The translations under genes were made by a program, and so were the position numbers. From Bacteroidales bacterium (GTDB taxonomy: Bacteria; Bacteroidota; Bacteroidia; Bacteroidales; Bacteroidaceae), in assembly GCA_004556745.1 (NCBI GenBank), contig SFFY01000015.1, positions 1-61,416 on the forward strand: a stretch of 61,416 nt of DNA, given 5' to 3'. This document shows positions 41,366 through 50,323 of this stretch, piece after piece (the stretch's first letter is position 1; each line of letters begins with the position of its first letter). The notes under the pieces are model-generated. The model was not told the DNA's origin and did not search any database. It worked only from the letters and a program-made list of their open reading frames with translations.

Positions 41366-44300
41366 ATGAAAAACGTTTCCCTGTCCACCAAAAGGGCTTG
41401 CATTGCCGTGGCAGTCGCTTTGCTGCCAGGCGCAGGCGGTGCGCTGTGCGCCGCTGCCGCGACTGATGCGCCGGCTGCCGTGCAGACCGCACGCGCGGCC
41501 GCAGATGCCATCTCCAAAGCCGAACTGGTAAATCCCACTTCCGTTAAAATCACCTACGCCGACGGGCATACGCTGCTCGTAGACTTTTATGGCGACAACA
41601 TCTTCCGCCTCTTCCGCGACGATGCGGGCGGAGCCGTGCGCAACCCACAGGCACAGCCGCCGGCCGACATACTCGTGCAATCGCCCCGCCGCGATCTCGG
41701 CGCAGCCCTCGCAATCGACCAAAAGGCTGCTGCCGTGACCATCGGCACGCCCAAGGTGCTGCTCTCGTTTGACAAGCACACAGGACTGATGAGCGTATAT
41801 AAAGCCGGAGAAGACACGCCCGTAGTGGAAGAAGCCGCGCCTGCCGCAATCACCGAAACCAAGACAGAGCTCACCTTCGGCGCACGGGCAGATGAATACT
41901 TCTACGGCGGCGGCGTGCAAAACGGCCGATTTTCGCACAAAGGGCAGAAGATAGCCATCGAAAACACCAACAACTGGGTCGACGGCGGCGTGGCATCGCC
42001 CACGCCCTTCTACTGGTCCACGGCGGGCTACGGCCTGATGTGGCACACGTTCAAGCCGGGCACTTACGACTTCGGTCAGACGGAGCCGGGCAAGGTGAAA
42101 CTGCAGCACGCCGAGGGCTACCTCGATGTGTTCCTTATGGTGAACGACGGCCCCGTGGAGCTGCTCAACGACTTCTACCAGCTCACGGGACATCCCGTGC
42201 TGCTGCCTAAGTTCGGCTTCTACGAAGGGCATCTCAACGCCTACAACCGCGACTATTGGACGCCTGCCGAAAACGGTTTCATGCTCTACGAGGACGGCAA
42301 ACGCTACAACGAGAGCCAGAAGGACAACGGCGGCATCAAGGAAAGCCTCAACGGCGAGAAGAACAACCATCAGTTCTCCGCCCGCGCCGCCATCGACCGC
42401 TATTTCGCCAACGACATGCCGCTCGGCTGGTTCTTGCCCAACGACGGCTACGGCGCAGGCTACGGACAGACCGCCACGCTCGACGGCAACATCCAGAACC
42501 TGAAAGAGTTTGGCGAATACGCCCGCAGCAAGGGCGTGGAAATCGGACTTTGGACGCAGAGCGACCTGCACCCCAAAGAGGGTATCGAAGCCTTGCTGCA
42601 AAGAGACATCGTGAAAGAAGTGCGCGATGCCGGCGTGCGCGTGCTCAAGACCGACGTGGCTTGGGTGGGCGCAGGCTATAGCTTCGGCCTAAACGGCGTG
42701 GCCGACGTGGGAGAAATCATGCCCAAGTATGGCAGCAACGCCCGCCCGTTTATCATCTCGCTCGACGGCTGGGCAGGCACGCAGCGCTATGCAGGCATTT
42801 GGAGCGGCGACCAGACAGGTGGCGACTGGGAATATATCCGCTTCCACATTCCCACGTTTATCGGCTCCGGTCTTTCGGGCCAGCCCAACATTACGTCCGA
42901 TGTCGACGGCATCTTCGGCGGCAAGAACGTGCCCGTCAACGTGCGCGAGTTCCAGTGGAAGACGTTCACGCCCATGGAACTCAACATGGACGGTTGGGGC
43001 AGCAACCCCAAATATCCCGAAGTGCTCGGCGAACCTGCCACGAGCATCAACCGCTGGTATCTGAAGATGAAGTCGGAACTGATGCCCTACACTTACAGCA
43101 TCGCCCGCGAGGCCGTGAACGGCAAGCCGATGATACGCGCCATGTTCCTCGACTATCCCAACTCCTACACGCTCGGCACGCAGACGCGCTACCAGTTCCT
43201 CTACGGCCCGAGCTTCCTCGTTGCGCCGATCTATAAGGAGACCCGCGCCGACAAGGAGGGCAACGACGTGCGCCACGGCATCTACCTGCCCGAGGGCAAG
43301 TGGGTGGACTATTACAACGGCGACGTCTACGAGGGCGGCTGCATCCTCAACGATTACGCCGCGCCGCTGTGGAAACTGCCCGTCTTCGTGAAGAGCGGCA
43401 GCATTATTCCGATGACGAAGCCCAATAACAATCCCACGCAGATACCGGCCGACTTCCGCGCCTACGAGATTTACGCCGATGGCGAAACGGCCTTCACCGA
43501 CTACGACGACGACGGCACGACGCAGGAATACTTGCAGGAGAAATGCTCCCGCACCCTCGTACAGACCAAGGCAGAGGCCGGTGTGCTTACCGTGGACATC
43601 GCCCCGGCTATCGGCGAGTTCGCAGGTATGGTGAAGAACAAGACTACGGAACTGCGCATCAACGTCACCGCCCGCCCCAAGAGCGTTACGGCCAAGGTGG
43701 GCGGCAAGAAGGTGAAGATTGCTTTTGCCAAGACGCGCGAGGCATACGAGCAGGGTTCTAACGTGTGCTACTACGACCCCGCTCCCGAACTCAACCGCTT
43801 TGCTACGCCGGGCAGCGACTTTGCCAAGGTGTCGATTAAGAAAAACCCGCAGTTGCTCGTGAAGATTGCGCCTTGCGACGTCACTGCCGCGCAAATCACC
43901 GCCACCGTCAAGGGCTTTGAGTTTGCGCCTGCCGACCCCCTGCGCACCAAGACGGGCACGCTCGCCGCGCCCAAGGTGCAGTTTGCCGATGCCGACGTGA
44001 AAACTTACGAGGTTGCCCCGTCGTGGCAAAACGCCGACAATGCAGATTTCTACGAAATAGAGTTCCAGGGCATGCGCTATACGGGCATTCGCTCCGGCTC
44101 GCTCGTCTTTGAAGACCTGCGCCCCGAAACGGCCTACGAGTTCAAGGTGCGTGCCGTGAATAAGGACGGCGCATCCGCCTGGACCACGGCCAGCGTCACC
44201 ACGAAGAGCGATCCTTACGAATTTGCCGTCAAGGAAATCAGCGGCCAGGTATCTACGCCCGACCAAGGAGGCAGCGGAGTGGACAAACTCTTCGACTTCG

Positions 44301-45232
44301 ACCCGCGCTCCACATGGCACACGGCTTGGGACAAGCCCAACGCTACGCCCTTCGACCTCACGCTCGACCTCCGCACCGTCAACACGCTCGAACGCCTCGA
44401 CTACACGCCGCGCGAAGACACAGGCAACGGCACACTGCTCAAAGGCTCGTATGTCGTCAGCACCGACCGCCTCACGTGGAGCGAGCCTACCGAATTCACT
44501 TGGGCGCGCGACAATAAGATAAAGACCATCGACTTCGGCGGCAAGACGCAGGCACGCTACATCCGCTTCCACATCACGGAGGCAGTGGGCGGCTTCGGTT
44601 CGGGACAGGAGATGCACGTGTTCAAGGTGCCCGGCACGGAGAGCGTTTTGCAGGGCGACATCAACCGCGACAAGCGCATCGACGACAACGACCTCACGTC
44701 GTTTATGAACTACACGGGCCTGCGCACCGTGGACAGCGACTTTGAGTATGTCAGCGCGGGCGACGTGAACAAGAACGGCCTCATCGATGCCTACGACATC
44801 TCGATTGTCACCACGCAACTCGACGGCGGCGTGCGCGCCTCGGCGACCGACCAGGCAGAAGGCACGATTACCATAACGCCCAGCAAGACCAGCTACAAGG
44901 CCGGCGACGAACTGCGCCTCACTGTGAGCGGCAAGGACCTTAAATGCGTCAACGCCCTCAGCTTCGCCCTACCTTACAGCACTGCCGAACTGGAATATCA
45001 GGGCGTGGAACTGCTGAATATGAAGGAGATGGTAAATCTCACCTACGACCGCCTGCACTCCAACGGCCAGAAGGAACTCTTCCCCACCTTCGTCAATCGC
45101 GGCAACAACTTCCTGCTCGAAGACGGCGACCTCTTCGTCATCAAGTTTAAGGCTAAGAAGGCCGGCAAATACAGCCTCAAAGCTATCGACGGCATGCTCG
45201 TCGACCGCAGTCTCGGCATCAAGCAGTTCTAA
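41366..45232 (+). CDS. Secreted GH31 glycosidase with FN3, discoidin, dockerin-like and cohesin-like modules
   Basis: A 1288-residue exported enzyme. The signal peptide covers about residues 1-28. The GH31 catalytic domain (to about 720) has the presumed nucleophile Asp430 in KTDVAWVG and acid/base Asp482 in WSGDQTGGDW. A C-terminal beta domain, an FN3 domain (about 865-950; ETAYEFKVRAVNKDGASAW) and an F5/8 type C (CBM32-like) domain (about 952-1090) follow. A dockerin-type Ca-binding duplicate is at about 1095-1160 (GDINRDKRIDDNDL and GDVNKNGLIDAYDI). The last 120 residues resemble a cohesin (TPSKTSYKAGDELRLTVSG). Family members act on alpha-glucosides, alpha-xylosides or alpha-galactosides; the specificity here is unknown. 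Confidence 0.88.
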   Translation: MKNVSLSTKRACIAVAVALLPGAGGALCAAAATDAPAAVQTARAAADAISKAELVNPTSVKITYADGHTLLVDFYGDNIFRLFRDDAGGAVRNPQAQPPADILVQSPRRDLGAALAIDQKAAAVTIGTPKVLLSFDKHTGLMSVYKAGEDTPVVEEAAPAAITETKTELTFGARADEYFYGGGVQNGRFSHKGQKIAIENTNNWVDGGVASPTPFYWSTAGYGLMWHTFKPGTYDFGQTEPGKVKLQHAEGYLDVFLMVNDGPVELLNDFYQLTGHPVLLPKFGFYEGHLNAYNRDYWTPAENGFMLYEDGKRYNESQKDNGGIKESLNGEKNNHQFSARAAIDRYFANDMPLGWFLPNDGYGAGYGQTATLDGNIQNLKEFGEYARSKGVEIGLWTQSDLHPKEGIEALLQRDIVKEVRDAGVRVLKTDVAWVGAGYSFGLNGVADVGEIMPKYGSNARPFIISLDGWAGTQRYAGIWSGDQTGGDWEYIRFHIPTFIGSGLSGQPNITSDVDGIFGGKNVPVNVREFQWKTFTPMELNMDGWGSNPKYPEVLGEPATSINRWYLKMKSELMPYTYSIAREAVNGKPMIRAMFLDYPNSYTLGTQTRYQFLYGPSFLVAPIYKETRADKEGNDVRHGIYLPEGKWVDYYNGDVYEGGCILNDYAAPLWKLPVFVKSGSIIPMTKPNNNPTQIPADFRAYEIYADGETAFTDYDDDGTTQEYLQEKCSRTLVQTKAEAGVLTVDIAPAIGEFAGMVKNKTTELRINVTARPKSVTAKVGGKKVKIAFAKTREAYEQGSNVCYYDPAPELNRFATPGSDFAKVSIKKNPQLLVKIAPCDVTAAQITATVKGFEFAPADPLRTKTGTLAAPKVQFADADVKTYEVAPSWQNADNADFYEIEFQGMRYTGIRSGSLVFEDLRPETAYEFKVRAVNKDGASAWTTASVTTKSDPYEFAVKEISGQVSTPDQGGSGVDKLFDFDPRSTWHTAWDKPNATPFDLTLDLRTVNTLERLDYTPREDTGNGTLLKGSYVVSTDRLTWSEPTEFTWARDNKIKTIDFGGKTQARYIRFHITEAVGGFGSGQEMHVFKVPGTESVLQGDINRDKRIDDNDLTSFMNYTGLRTVDSDFEYVSAGDVNKNGLIDAYDISIVTTQLDGGVRASATDQAEGTITITPSKTSYKAGDELRLTVSGKDLKCVNALSFALPYSTAELEYQGVELLNMKEMVNLTYDRLHSNGQKELFPTFVNRGNNFLLEDGDLFVIKFKAKKAGKYSLKAIDGMLVDRSLGIKQF

Positions 45233-45253
45233 GACAATATTAATATTATATGC

Positions 45254-45293
45254 AATTAAGAGGGATGCACCGCGCGGTGCATCCCTCTTAATT
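45254..45293. terminator. Perfect 40-bp palindrome, terminator after GH31
   Basis: From AATTAAGAGGG to CCCTCTTAATT the 40 bases are perfectly self-complementary, centred on CCGCGCGG. It lies 21 bases after the GH31 stop and can work on both strands, although it has no long T-run. Confidence 0.8.
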
Positions 45294-45350
45294 TGTATTG
45301 GCTTGTAAATGCTTGTTTCATAGGCTTAAAGGTGCGGATGGATGCTTTTT

Positions 45351-45446
45351 GATTGCCTTATTTTACAAGTTTCGGCATTTCAGAATGCCTTATTTTACAA
45401 ATTTCGAGACTTTTGATTGCCTTATTTTACAAGTTTTGGCGTGTAG
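45351..45446 (+). repeat. Three 32-bp tandem repeats (GATTGCCTTATTTTACAA)
   Basis: Units start at 45351, 45383 and 45415. Each begins GATTGCCTTATTTTACAAGT or a one- or two-base variant and ends in a more variable part (TTCGGCATTT, TTCGAGACTT, TTTGGCGTGT). They occupy the 378-base gap between the GH31 gene and the transglutaminase-like gene. No other feature is seen there except a TATTTTTG box at 45573-45580, which probably serves the next gene. Confidence 0.7.
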
Positions 45447-45610
45447 ATTGCTGCCTTCTTGCCTGCTCTTCGTTGAAAGTGGATGCCATTTTGAACTTTT
45501 CAGGAGTAAAGCAAAACCGCTGATGAAACAGGAAACTTCAACTATCTGCTAAGACAGACCGATATTTTTTTATATTTTTGCAGCACTTATACTTTTTCCT
45601 TTCTTTTCCT

Positions 45611-48313
45611 ATGAAATTTCCCCTGATGATTTTCTTCGCCGCCGCTGCGTTTTCCGCACAGACGGCATTTGCCGAACGCTCCGTTGCGGCTGTCGCCGTG
45701 GAGCAGGGCGGCGATGCCGACGCAAAGGCGCAGGCCGACTTCAAGGCCCGTTATGCCGGCAGCAAGTGCAAGCATGCGGCGCAGGCGTTGGCTTTGGCCA
45801 AAAACGACGACGAACGCCGCGCACTCACCTTCCTCTATGCCTATATGCCGCGCCCCGACGTGACGGACTACGCTCCCGAATACTATGCCGCGCAAACAGC
45901 GTGCGCCCTGCGTGCCCGCCGCGAGATGCCCTGGGGCAAAGACGTGCCCGAACGGGAATGGCGTCACTTCGTGCTGCCCGTGCGGGTGAACAATGAAAAC
46001 CTCGACACGTTTCGCACGGCGTGCTACGAAGAACTCAAAGCCCGCGTGCAGGGACTGGCGATGCGCGAGGCGGCTTTGGAGGTAAACCATTGGTGTCACG
46101 AATACGTTACCTACAAACCCTCCGATGCCCGCACCTCCTCGCCGCTCGCCTCTATGCGCACCGCCACGGGACGCTGCGGCGAAGAGAGCACCTTCACGGT
46201 GGCCGCGCTCCGCGCCGTGGGCATTCCCGCGCGTCAGGTTTACACGCCGCGCTGGGCGCATACCGACGACAACCATGCCTGGGTAGAAGTCTACGTGGAC
46301 GGACGCTGGTACTTCCTCGGCGCATGCGAGCCGGAGCCGGTGCTTAATCTCGGCTGGTTCAACAAGCCCGCCTCGCGCGGCATGCTGATGCACACCAAAG
46401 TATTCGGGCGATACGACGGCCCGGAGGACGTAATCGCCCGTACGGCGTGCTATACGGAAATCAACGTCACCGCCAACTACGCCGAAACGGCGCGTTCCAC
46501 GGTGCAGGTACTCGACAGCGCGGGTCAGCCTGCCGCAGACGTGCGCGTAGAGTTCAAACTCTATAATTACGGAGAACTTTACACCGTGTTCCGTACGCGC
46601 ACCGATGCCGCCGGCCGTGCCTCCATCCTTTCAGGGTTGGGTGACCTCGTGGCATGGGCCACTGACGGCGAGCACTACGGCTTCGCGCAGGTAACGGCGG
46701 CCAAGGACGCACTGGCCACCGTGCGCCTCAACCGCCGCGCAGGAGAGCAATTTGTAGAAGAATTCACGCTCACGCCGCCGCGCGGAAAGAACAACGTGCC
46801 GGAGGTCTCGCCTAAAGCCGCCGCGCTCAACCTGCGCCGCCTGGCGCATGAGGATTCTATCCGCACGGCTTACGTCAAGACGTTTCCCGATTCCGCCGAA
46901 ACGGCAGCCTTCTGCCAAAGCCACGGACTGGACTACGCCGCCGTGCGCCCCCTGATGGTAAAATCGTGCGGCAACTGGCAGGCATTGGAACAAACGCTCT
47001 GCGCCAACCCCGAAGAGAAAACCATTGCCACGCTCCTCACCCTTTCCGACAAAGACCTGCGCGACTTCTCGCCCGCCGTCTTAGCCGACCACCTCACAGC
47101 CACGCCCGACGCCCCCGCTGCGTTCTCGGCAGAAGCCAAGACGCTCTATTATAAATATGTGTCCTGCCCGCGGATTGCCAACGAACTGCTCACGCCGTGG
47201 CGCTCTTTTTTCGCAAAGAATATTTCAAGGGACGATGCTGCTTGGTTCCGCGCCGGGCCTGTTGCCTTGGCTGGCAAGGTGCGTGGCCTGCTCCTCGATA
47301 CCCTGTGGAACCCGCAAGGCTATTGCGAGTCGCCGGCCTCGGCTTTCACCTACGGCTGTACCGACCGCAAAGGCAAGGCCTTGCTCTTCGTGGCAATGGC
47401 ACGCTCGCTCGGCATTCCGGCGCGCATCGACGAGGTGACGGGCAAGGTGCAATATCTCGCTTCCGCCGAACTCCTCGCCTCGGGCGATGAGGCCGCCCTG
47501 CCGTGGCAAACGGTGCAACTTTCGGCCACCGCCCAGTCGCCCGCCGCGCCGCAAGGCACGCTGCGTCTCGCCTATGAGCCGCGCCGCTATATGGAAAATC
47601 CCGGCTATTACTATCAGTTCACGCTCAGCCGCCTCGCCGACGGACTGCCCGTGCTGCAAAACTATCCCGAAGATGCCACCACCGCGCAAACGTTCCACAG
47701 TGGTGTGAAGGCCGATGCCGGCGACTATCTGCTCGCCTCTGGCACGCGCCTTGCCGACGGCAGTGTGCTGGCACGCCTCGCCGCGTTCTCGGTGACGGCC
47801 CACGGGGAGACGGAAGTGCCGCTCGTGATGCGCGAGGACAAGGAGGCGGTGCAGGTGATCGGCTCGTTCAACTCTGAGAACCGCTACTTCGACCTCGCCG
47901 CAGGCAAGGAGCAGTCCGTGCTGGCGCACACAGGGCGCGGCTATTTCGTGACGGGACTTATCCGCGCCAATCACGAACCTACCAACCACGTGCTGCACGA
48001 TTTGGAAAAACTGCGCGGCGACCTCGAAGCCTGGGGCCGCCCCATCTTATTATTATTTGCCTCACAGGAAGAATGGCAACGCTTTAAGAAAAACCGCGCC
48101 GAGTTCACCGCCCTGCCGAGCACCCTCTCGTTCGGCATCGACAGCACCGGCGCAGTGGCACGCGACCTCTTCGGCGGCACGCTGGCGCAGGGCAGCGAAC
48201 TGCCGCTCATCGTGCTCGGCGATACCTTCAACCGAGTGGTATTTGCCTCCCAGGGCTATACCATCGGCTTGGGTGAGCAAATCAAGAACACGGTAAGTAA
48301 AATCGGAGAATAA
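45611..48313 (+). CDS. Transglutaminase-like (papain-fold) secreted protein
   Basis: A 900-residue exported protein; the start is set at MKFPLMIFFAAAAFSAQTAFA (45611) because it opens a signal peptide. The transglutaminase core has the Cys in TGRCGEESTFTVAALRAVGIPAR (about residue 188), the His in DDNHAWVEVYVDGRWYFLG (about 221) and the following ACEPEPVLN. A second, degenerate copy (about 575-625: YGCTDRKGKALLFVAMARSL) lacks a clear catalytic set. The C-terminal 110 residues (RPILLLFASQEEWQRF, then ELPLIVLGD) look thioredoxin-like without a CxxC pair. The function is unknown; relatives are predicted periplasmic peptidases or transferases. Confidence 0.82.
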   Translation: MKFPLMIFFAAAAFSAQTAFAERSVAAVAVEQGGDADAKAQADFKARYAGSKCKHAAQALALAKNDDERRALTFLYAYMPRPDVTDYAPEYYAAQTACALRARREMPWGKDVPEREWRHFVLPVRVNNENLDTFRTACYEELKARVQGLAMREAALEVNHWCHEYVTYKPSDARTSSPLASMRTATGRCGEESTFTVAALRAVGIPARQVYTPRWAHTDDNHAWVEVYVDGRWYFLGACEPEPVLNLGWFNKPASRGMLMHTKVFGRYDGPEDVIARTACYTEINVTANYAETARSTVQVLDSAGQPAADVRVEFKLYNYGELYTVFRTRTDAAGRASILSGLGDLVAWATDGEHYGFAQVTAAKDALATVRLNRRAGEQFVEEFTLTPPRGKNNVPEVSPKAAALNLRRLAHEDSIRTAYVKTFPDSAETAAFCQSHGLDYAAVRPLMVKSCGNWQALEQTLCANPEEKTIATLLTLSDKDLRDFSPAVLADHLTATPDAPAAFSAEAKTLYYKYVSCPRIANELLTPWRSFFAKNISRDDAAWFRAGPVALAGKVRGLLLDTLWNPQGYCESPASAFTYGCTDRKGKALLFVAMARSLGIPARIDEVTGKVQYLASAELLASGDEAALPWQTVQLSATAQSPAAPQGTLRLAYEPRRYMENPGYYYQFTLSRLADGLPVLQNYPEDATTAQTFHSGVKADAGDYLLASGTRLADGSVLARLAAFSVTAHGETEVPLVMREDKEAVQVIGSFNSENRYFDLAAGKEQSVLAHTGRGYFVTGLIRANHEPTNHVLHDLEKLRGDLEAWGRPILLLFASQEEWQRFKKNRAEFTALPSTLSFGIDSTGAVARDLFGGTLAQGSELPLIVLGDTFNRVVFASQGYTIGLGEQIKNTVSKIGE

Positions 48314-48325
48314 TTATTAGTTTCA

Positions 48326-48495
48326 TTTTCAACAGATGTTTGGCGGCGGCTCGGCATAGTCCGATCAAACAAGTTTGTCGGCCTCTGCGCTCGCCTTGCA
48401 CAAACGTTCGTTTTCAACAGATGTTTGGCGGCGGCTCGGCATAGTCCGATCAAACAAGTTTGTCGGCCTCTGCGCTCGCCTTGCACAAACGTTCA
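48326..48495. repeat. Perfect 85-bp tandem duplication of a variable-centre palindrome
   Basis: 48326-48410 and 48411-48495 are identical except for the last base. Each unit contains the arms GGCGGCGGCTCGGCATAGT and CTCTGCGCTCGCCTTGCAC around the palindromic centre CCGATCAAACAAGTTTGTCGG (20 of its 21 bases pair or nearly pair). It lies between the transglutaminase-like gene and tdk. The near-identity implies a recent duplication. Confidence 0.9.
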
Positions 48496-48548
48496 TTTTT
48501 CATTGCAAAAAGCAAGGGCGTAAGCTTTCGCCCGAAAAAAGATATCCC

Positions 48549-49124
48549 ATGCAACCATACAGAGAAGAAACCCAACGCTGCGGCCGCATAGAAGTGATTT
48601 GCGGCTCTATGTTTTCAGGAAAGACCGAAGAACTTATCCGCCGCTTGAAGCGGGCGCGGTTTGCCAAGCAGCGCGTAGAGATTTACAAGCCCGCCATCGA
48701 CACGCGCTATTCCGAGGAAGACGTGGTGAGCCACGACCATAACGCCATTTCTTCTACGCCGATTGACAATCCTTCCTCGATGCTCCTCATGGCCACCGAG
48801 GCGGAAGTGGTGGGCATCGACGAGGCGCAATTTTTCGACATGTCGCTCGTAGACGTCTGCACGCAGCTGGCGGCTCAGGGCAAGCGCGTCATCGTTGCCG
48901 GCTTGGACATGGACTTCCGCTGCGAGCCGTTTGGTCCTATCCCCGCCCTTTGTGCTGTAGCGGAGGAGGTGACTAAGGTGCACGCCATTTGCGTGCGTTG
49001 CGGCGCATTGGCATACGTGAGCCATCGCATAGTGGAGGGCGACCGCCGCGTGATGCTCGGCGAGCAGAACGAATACGAACCCCTCTGCCGCGACTGCTAC
49101 ACAAAAGCGATGGCAGCAAAGTAG
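48549..49124 (+). CDS. tdk: Thymidine kinase
   Basis: A 191-residue type II thymidine kinase that salvages thymidine to dTMP. The P-loop is GSMFSGKTEELIRRL, the DEAQFF-type motif is VVGIDEAQFFD with catalytic Glu, followed by AGLDMDFRCEPFG and a structural zinc site (CVRCGALAYVSHR and CRDC). The start MQPYREETQ (48549) is chosen because the open frame upstream runs through the 85-bp repeat. Confidence 0.95.
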   Translation: MQPYREETQRCGRIEVICGSMFSGKTEELIRRLKRARFAKQRVEIYKPAIDTRYSEEDVVSHDHNAISSTPIDNPSSMLLMATEAEVVGIDEAQFFDMSLVDVCTQLAAQGKRVIVAGLDMDFRCEPFGPIPALCAVAEEVTKVHAICVRCGALAYVSHRIVEGDRRVMLGEQNEYEPLCRDCYTKAMAAK

Positions 49125-49193
49125 GATTTTAACATACGCCTGTTAGTCGCGCCGTGGGGCATACGCTGACATTCGGGGCGGGGCGCATAAAAA

Positions 49194-49220
49194 TAGGGCA
49201 GGGTGAACAACCCTGCCCTA
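49194..49220 (-). terminator. Terminator between tdk and the flavin reductase gene
   Basis: TAGGGCAGGGT pairs with ACCCTGCCCTA. On the minus strand it is followed by TTTTTATG, so it best serves the flavin reductase gene, but it can fold in either direction between these convergent genes. Confidence 0.8.
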
Positions 49221-49259
49221 AATTGTATCCTTACTTTTGAGATATATTGCAATACGCTC

Positions 49260-49781
49260 CTACTGCTCAAACACCGCCTCTATCTCCGCCACATACATCA
49301 CGTGCATCGAGCCGCCGGGGCGGTCGTTGTACCAGCGTTTGAGGCACGCCGTGTCGAGAAACTCCTCCGGCTTCATCGGCGAGCGGAACAGTTTGCGGCA
49401 TTGCAGCGTGAGGCGTGCCTGCTCGAAGCCCACGGCATCGGGCGCGAGTGTCACGGGGCGCAGGCCCGTGGCGGCTATCTTGTCGCAGTCACGCCCCGAC
49501 TTCGTGCCGCAGAAGTTGAGGATGTCGCGGTGCTCCTCGCCGAGAAACGAGAGCGTGAGGCGTTCCTCGCGCTCCACGAACCCGAACGTGTACCGTTCCG
49601 GGCGTACAAACACGAATGCCACGGGCTTGTTCCACAGCCAGCCGATGCCGCCCCACGATGCCGTCATCGTATTGAAGTTTTCGGGCGAGCCGGCCGTCAC
49701 CAGCATCCATTCTTTCCCAATCAGGTGCAGCGCGTCTTCGCGCGTCAGCGTTTCAAACGTAGTTTTCTTCATAGCAGTCAT
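49260..49781 (-). CDS. Flavin reductase-like (FMN-binding split-barrel) protein
   Basis: A 173-residue protein with the flavin-reductase-like domain: an NTMTASWGGIGWLWNKP block near residues 37-53 for FMN binding, RPERYTFGFVEREERLTLSFL, then DKIAATGLRPV and the closing YVAEIEAVFEQ. Such proteins reduce or bind flavin for an unknown partner. The start could be Met1 or Met4 (MKKTTFETL). There is no operon partner. Confidence 0.85.
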   Translation of the reverse strand: MTAMKKTTFETLTREDALHLIGKEWMLVTAGSPENFNTMTASWGGIGWLWNKPVAFVFVRPERYTFGFVEREERLTLSFLGEEHRDILNFCGTKSGRDCDKIAATGLRPVTLAPDAVGFEQARLTLQCRKLFRSPMKPEEFLDTACLKRWYNDRPGGSMHVMYVAEIEAVFEQ

Positions 49782-49811
49782 AGTTTTGTTCTGTCTGCAA
49801 AATTACGCACA

Positions 49812-49858
49812 TAGGAGCAAATAGAAATTATCCCGCAGCAAATTTCTATTTGCTCCCT
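49812..49858. terminator. Perfect 16-bp stem hairpin upstream of the flavin reductase gene
   Basis: GGAGCAAATAGAAATT (49814-49829) pairs with AATTTCTATTTGCTCC (49841-49856). There is no gene immediately before it on the plus strand, and it lies about 30 bases beyond the start codon of the flavin reductase gene on its 5' side. It could be a leader structure for that gene or a repeat hairpin; termination is not proven. Confidence 0.5.
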
Positions 49859-49948
49859 TATATTTTTTGCGCTCTGCGCAGACACATCTTCCTAAGTGCT
49901 TGAAAATTTTTATTTGCTCCTTGAAAGTTTTTATTCAGCACTTTTGAA

Positions 49949-49994
49949 TATGTATTACAAACTTTGTAATACGCGTTACAAACTTTGTAATATG
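49949..49994. repeat. Paired TTACAAACTTTGTAA palindromes
   Basis: ATTACAAACTTTGTAAT and GTTACAAACTTTGTAAT, separated by ACGC, are followed by TGTTCAAAAGTTTTGAATA, another short palindrome. It is closely related to the array at 27849-28010 and is likewise followed by a CTGAAAAATATAAAG-type tract. It lies in the 542-base gap 49782-50323 that also contains the TPP riboswitch. Confidence 0.7.
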
Positions 49995-50098
49995 TGTTCA
50001 AAAGTTTTGAATAAAAAACTTCTCCTTGAAACTGAAAAATATAAAGCAGCAAGGAAAAATTATGTCAAGGGAAAAAACTTTTTCCCGCATGAAATGCG

Positions 50099-50106
50099 TA
50101 ACTTTG
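50099..50106 (+). promoter_or_regulatory. -7 box upstream of the thi riboswitch
   Basis: TAACTTTG lies 15 bases before the conserved AAAGGGGTGC of the TPP aptamer, which places the predicted transcript start just ahead of the aptamer. Confidence 0.65.
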
Positions 50107-50118
50107 CCTGCGGTTAGA

Positions 50119-50213
50119 ACAAAGGGGTGCCCGCGGCGGTCTCGCGTCAACGGGCTGAGATTATACCCTCACGACCTGATGCAGTTCGTACTGCCGTAGG
50201 CATTGTGCTCACT
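50119..50213 (+). promoter_or_regulatory. TPP (thiamine pyrophosphate) riboswitch
   Basis: The conserved THI-box parts are all visible: AAAGGGGTGCCCG, then CGGGCTGAGATTATACCC, then the ACCTGATGCAGT helix-loop and CTGCCGTAGGCATTGTG. It lies 110 bases before thiS and after a -7 box. It should reduce expression of thiS, thiG, thiH and thiF when TPP is plentiful. Confidence 0.92.
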
Positions 50214-50323
50214 CCGCAATCGCTCATCCATTATTTCTATAGCGATTGGTTTTGAATATAATCACCCTTCCCTTTGTCCTTTCCACACACATATTATTGA
50301 TATATAGTGAAAGGATAAGCCTT

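Noticed and set aside
45351..45446. CRISPR array
   Set aside because: Only three units, no constant-length spacers between identical repeats, and no cas gene in the window.
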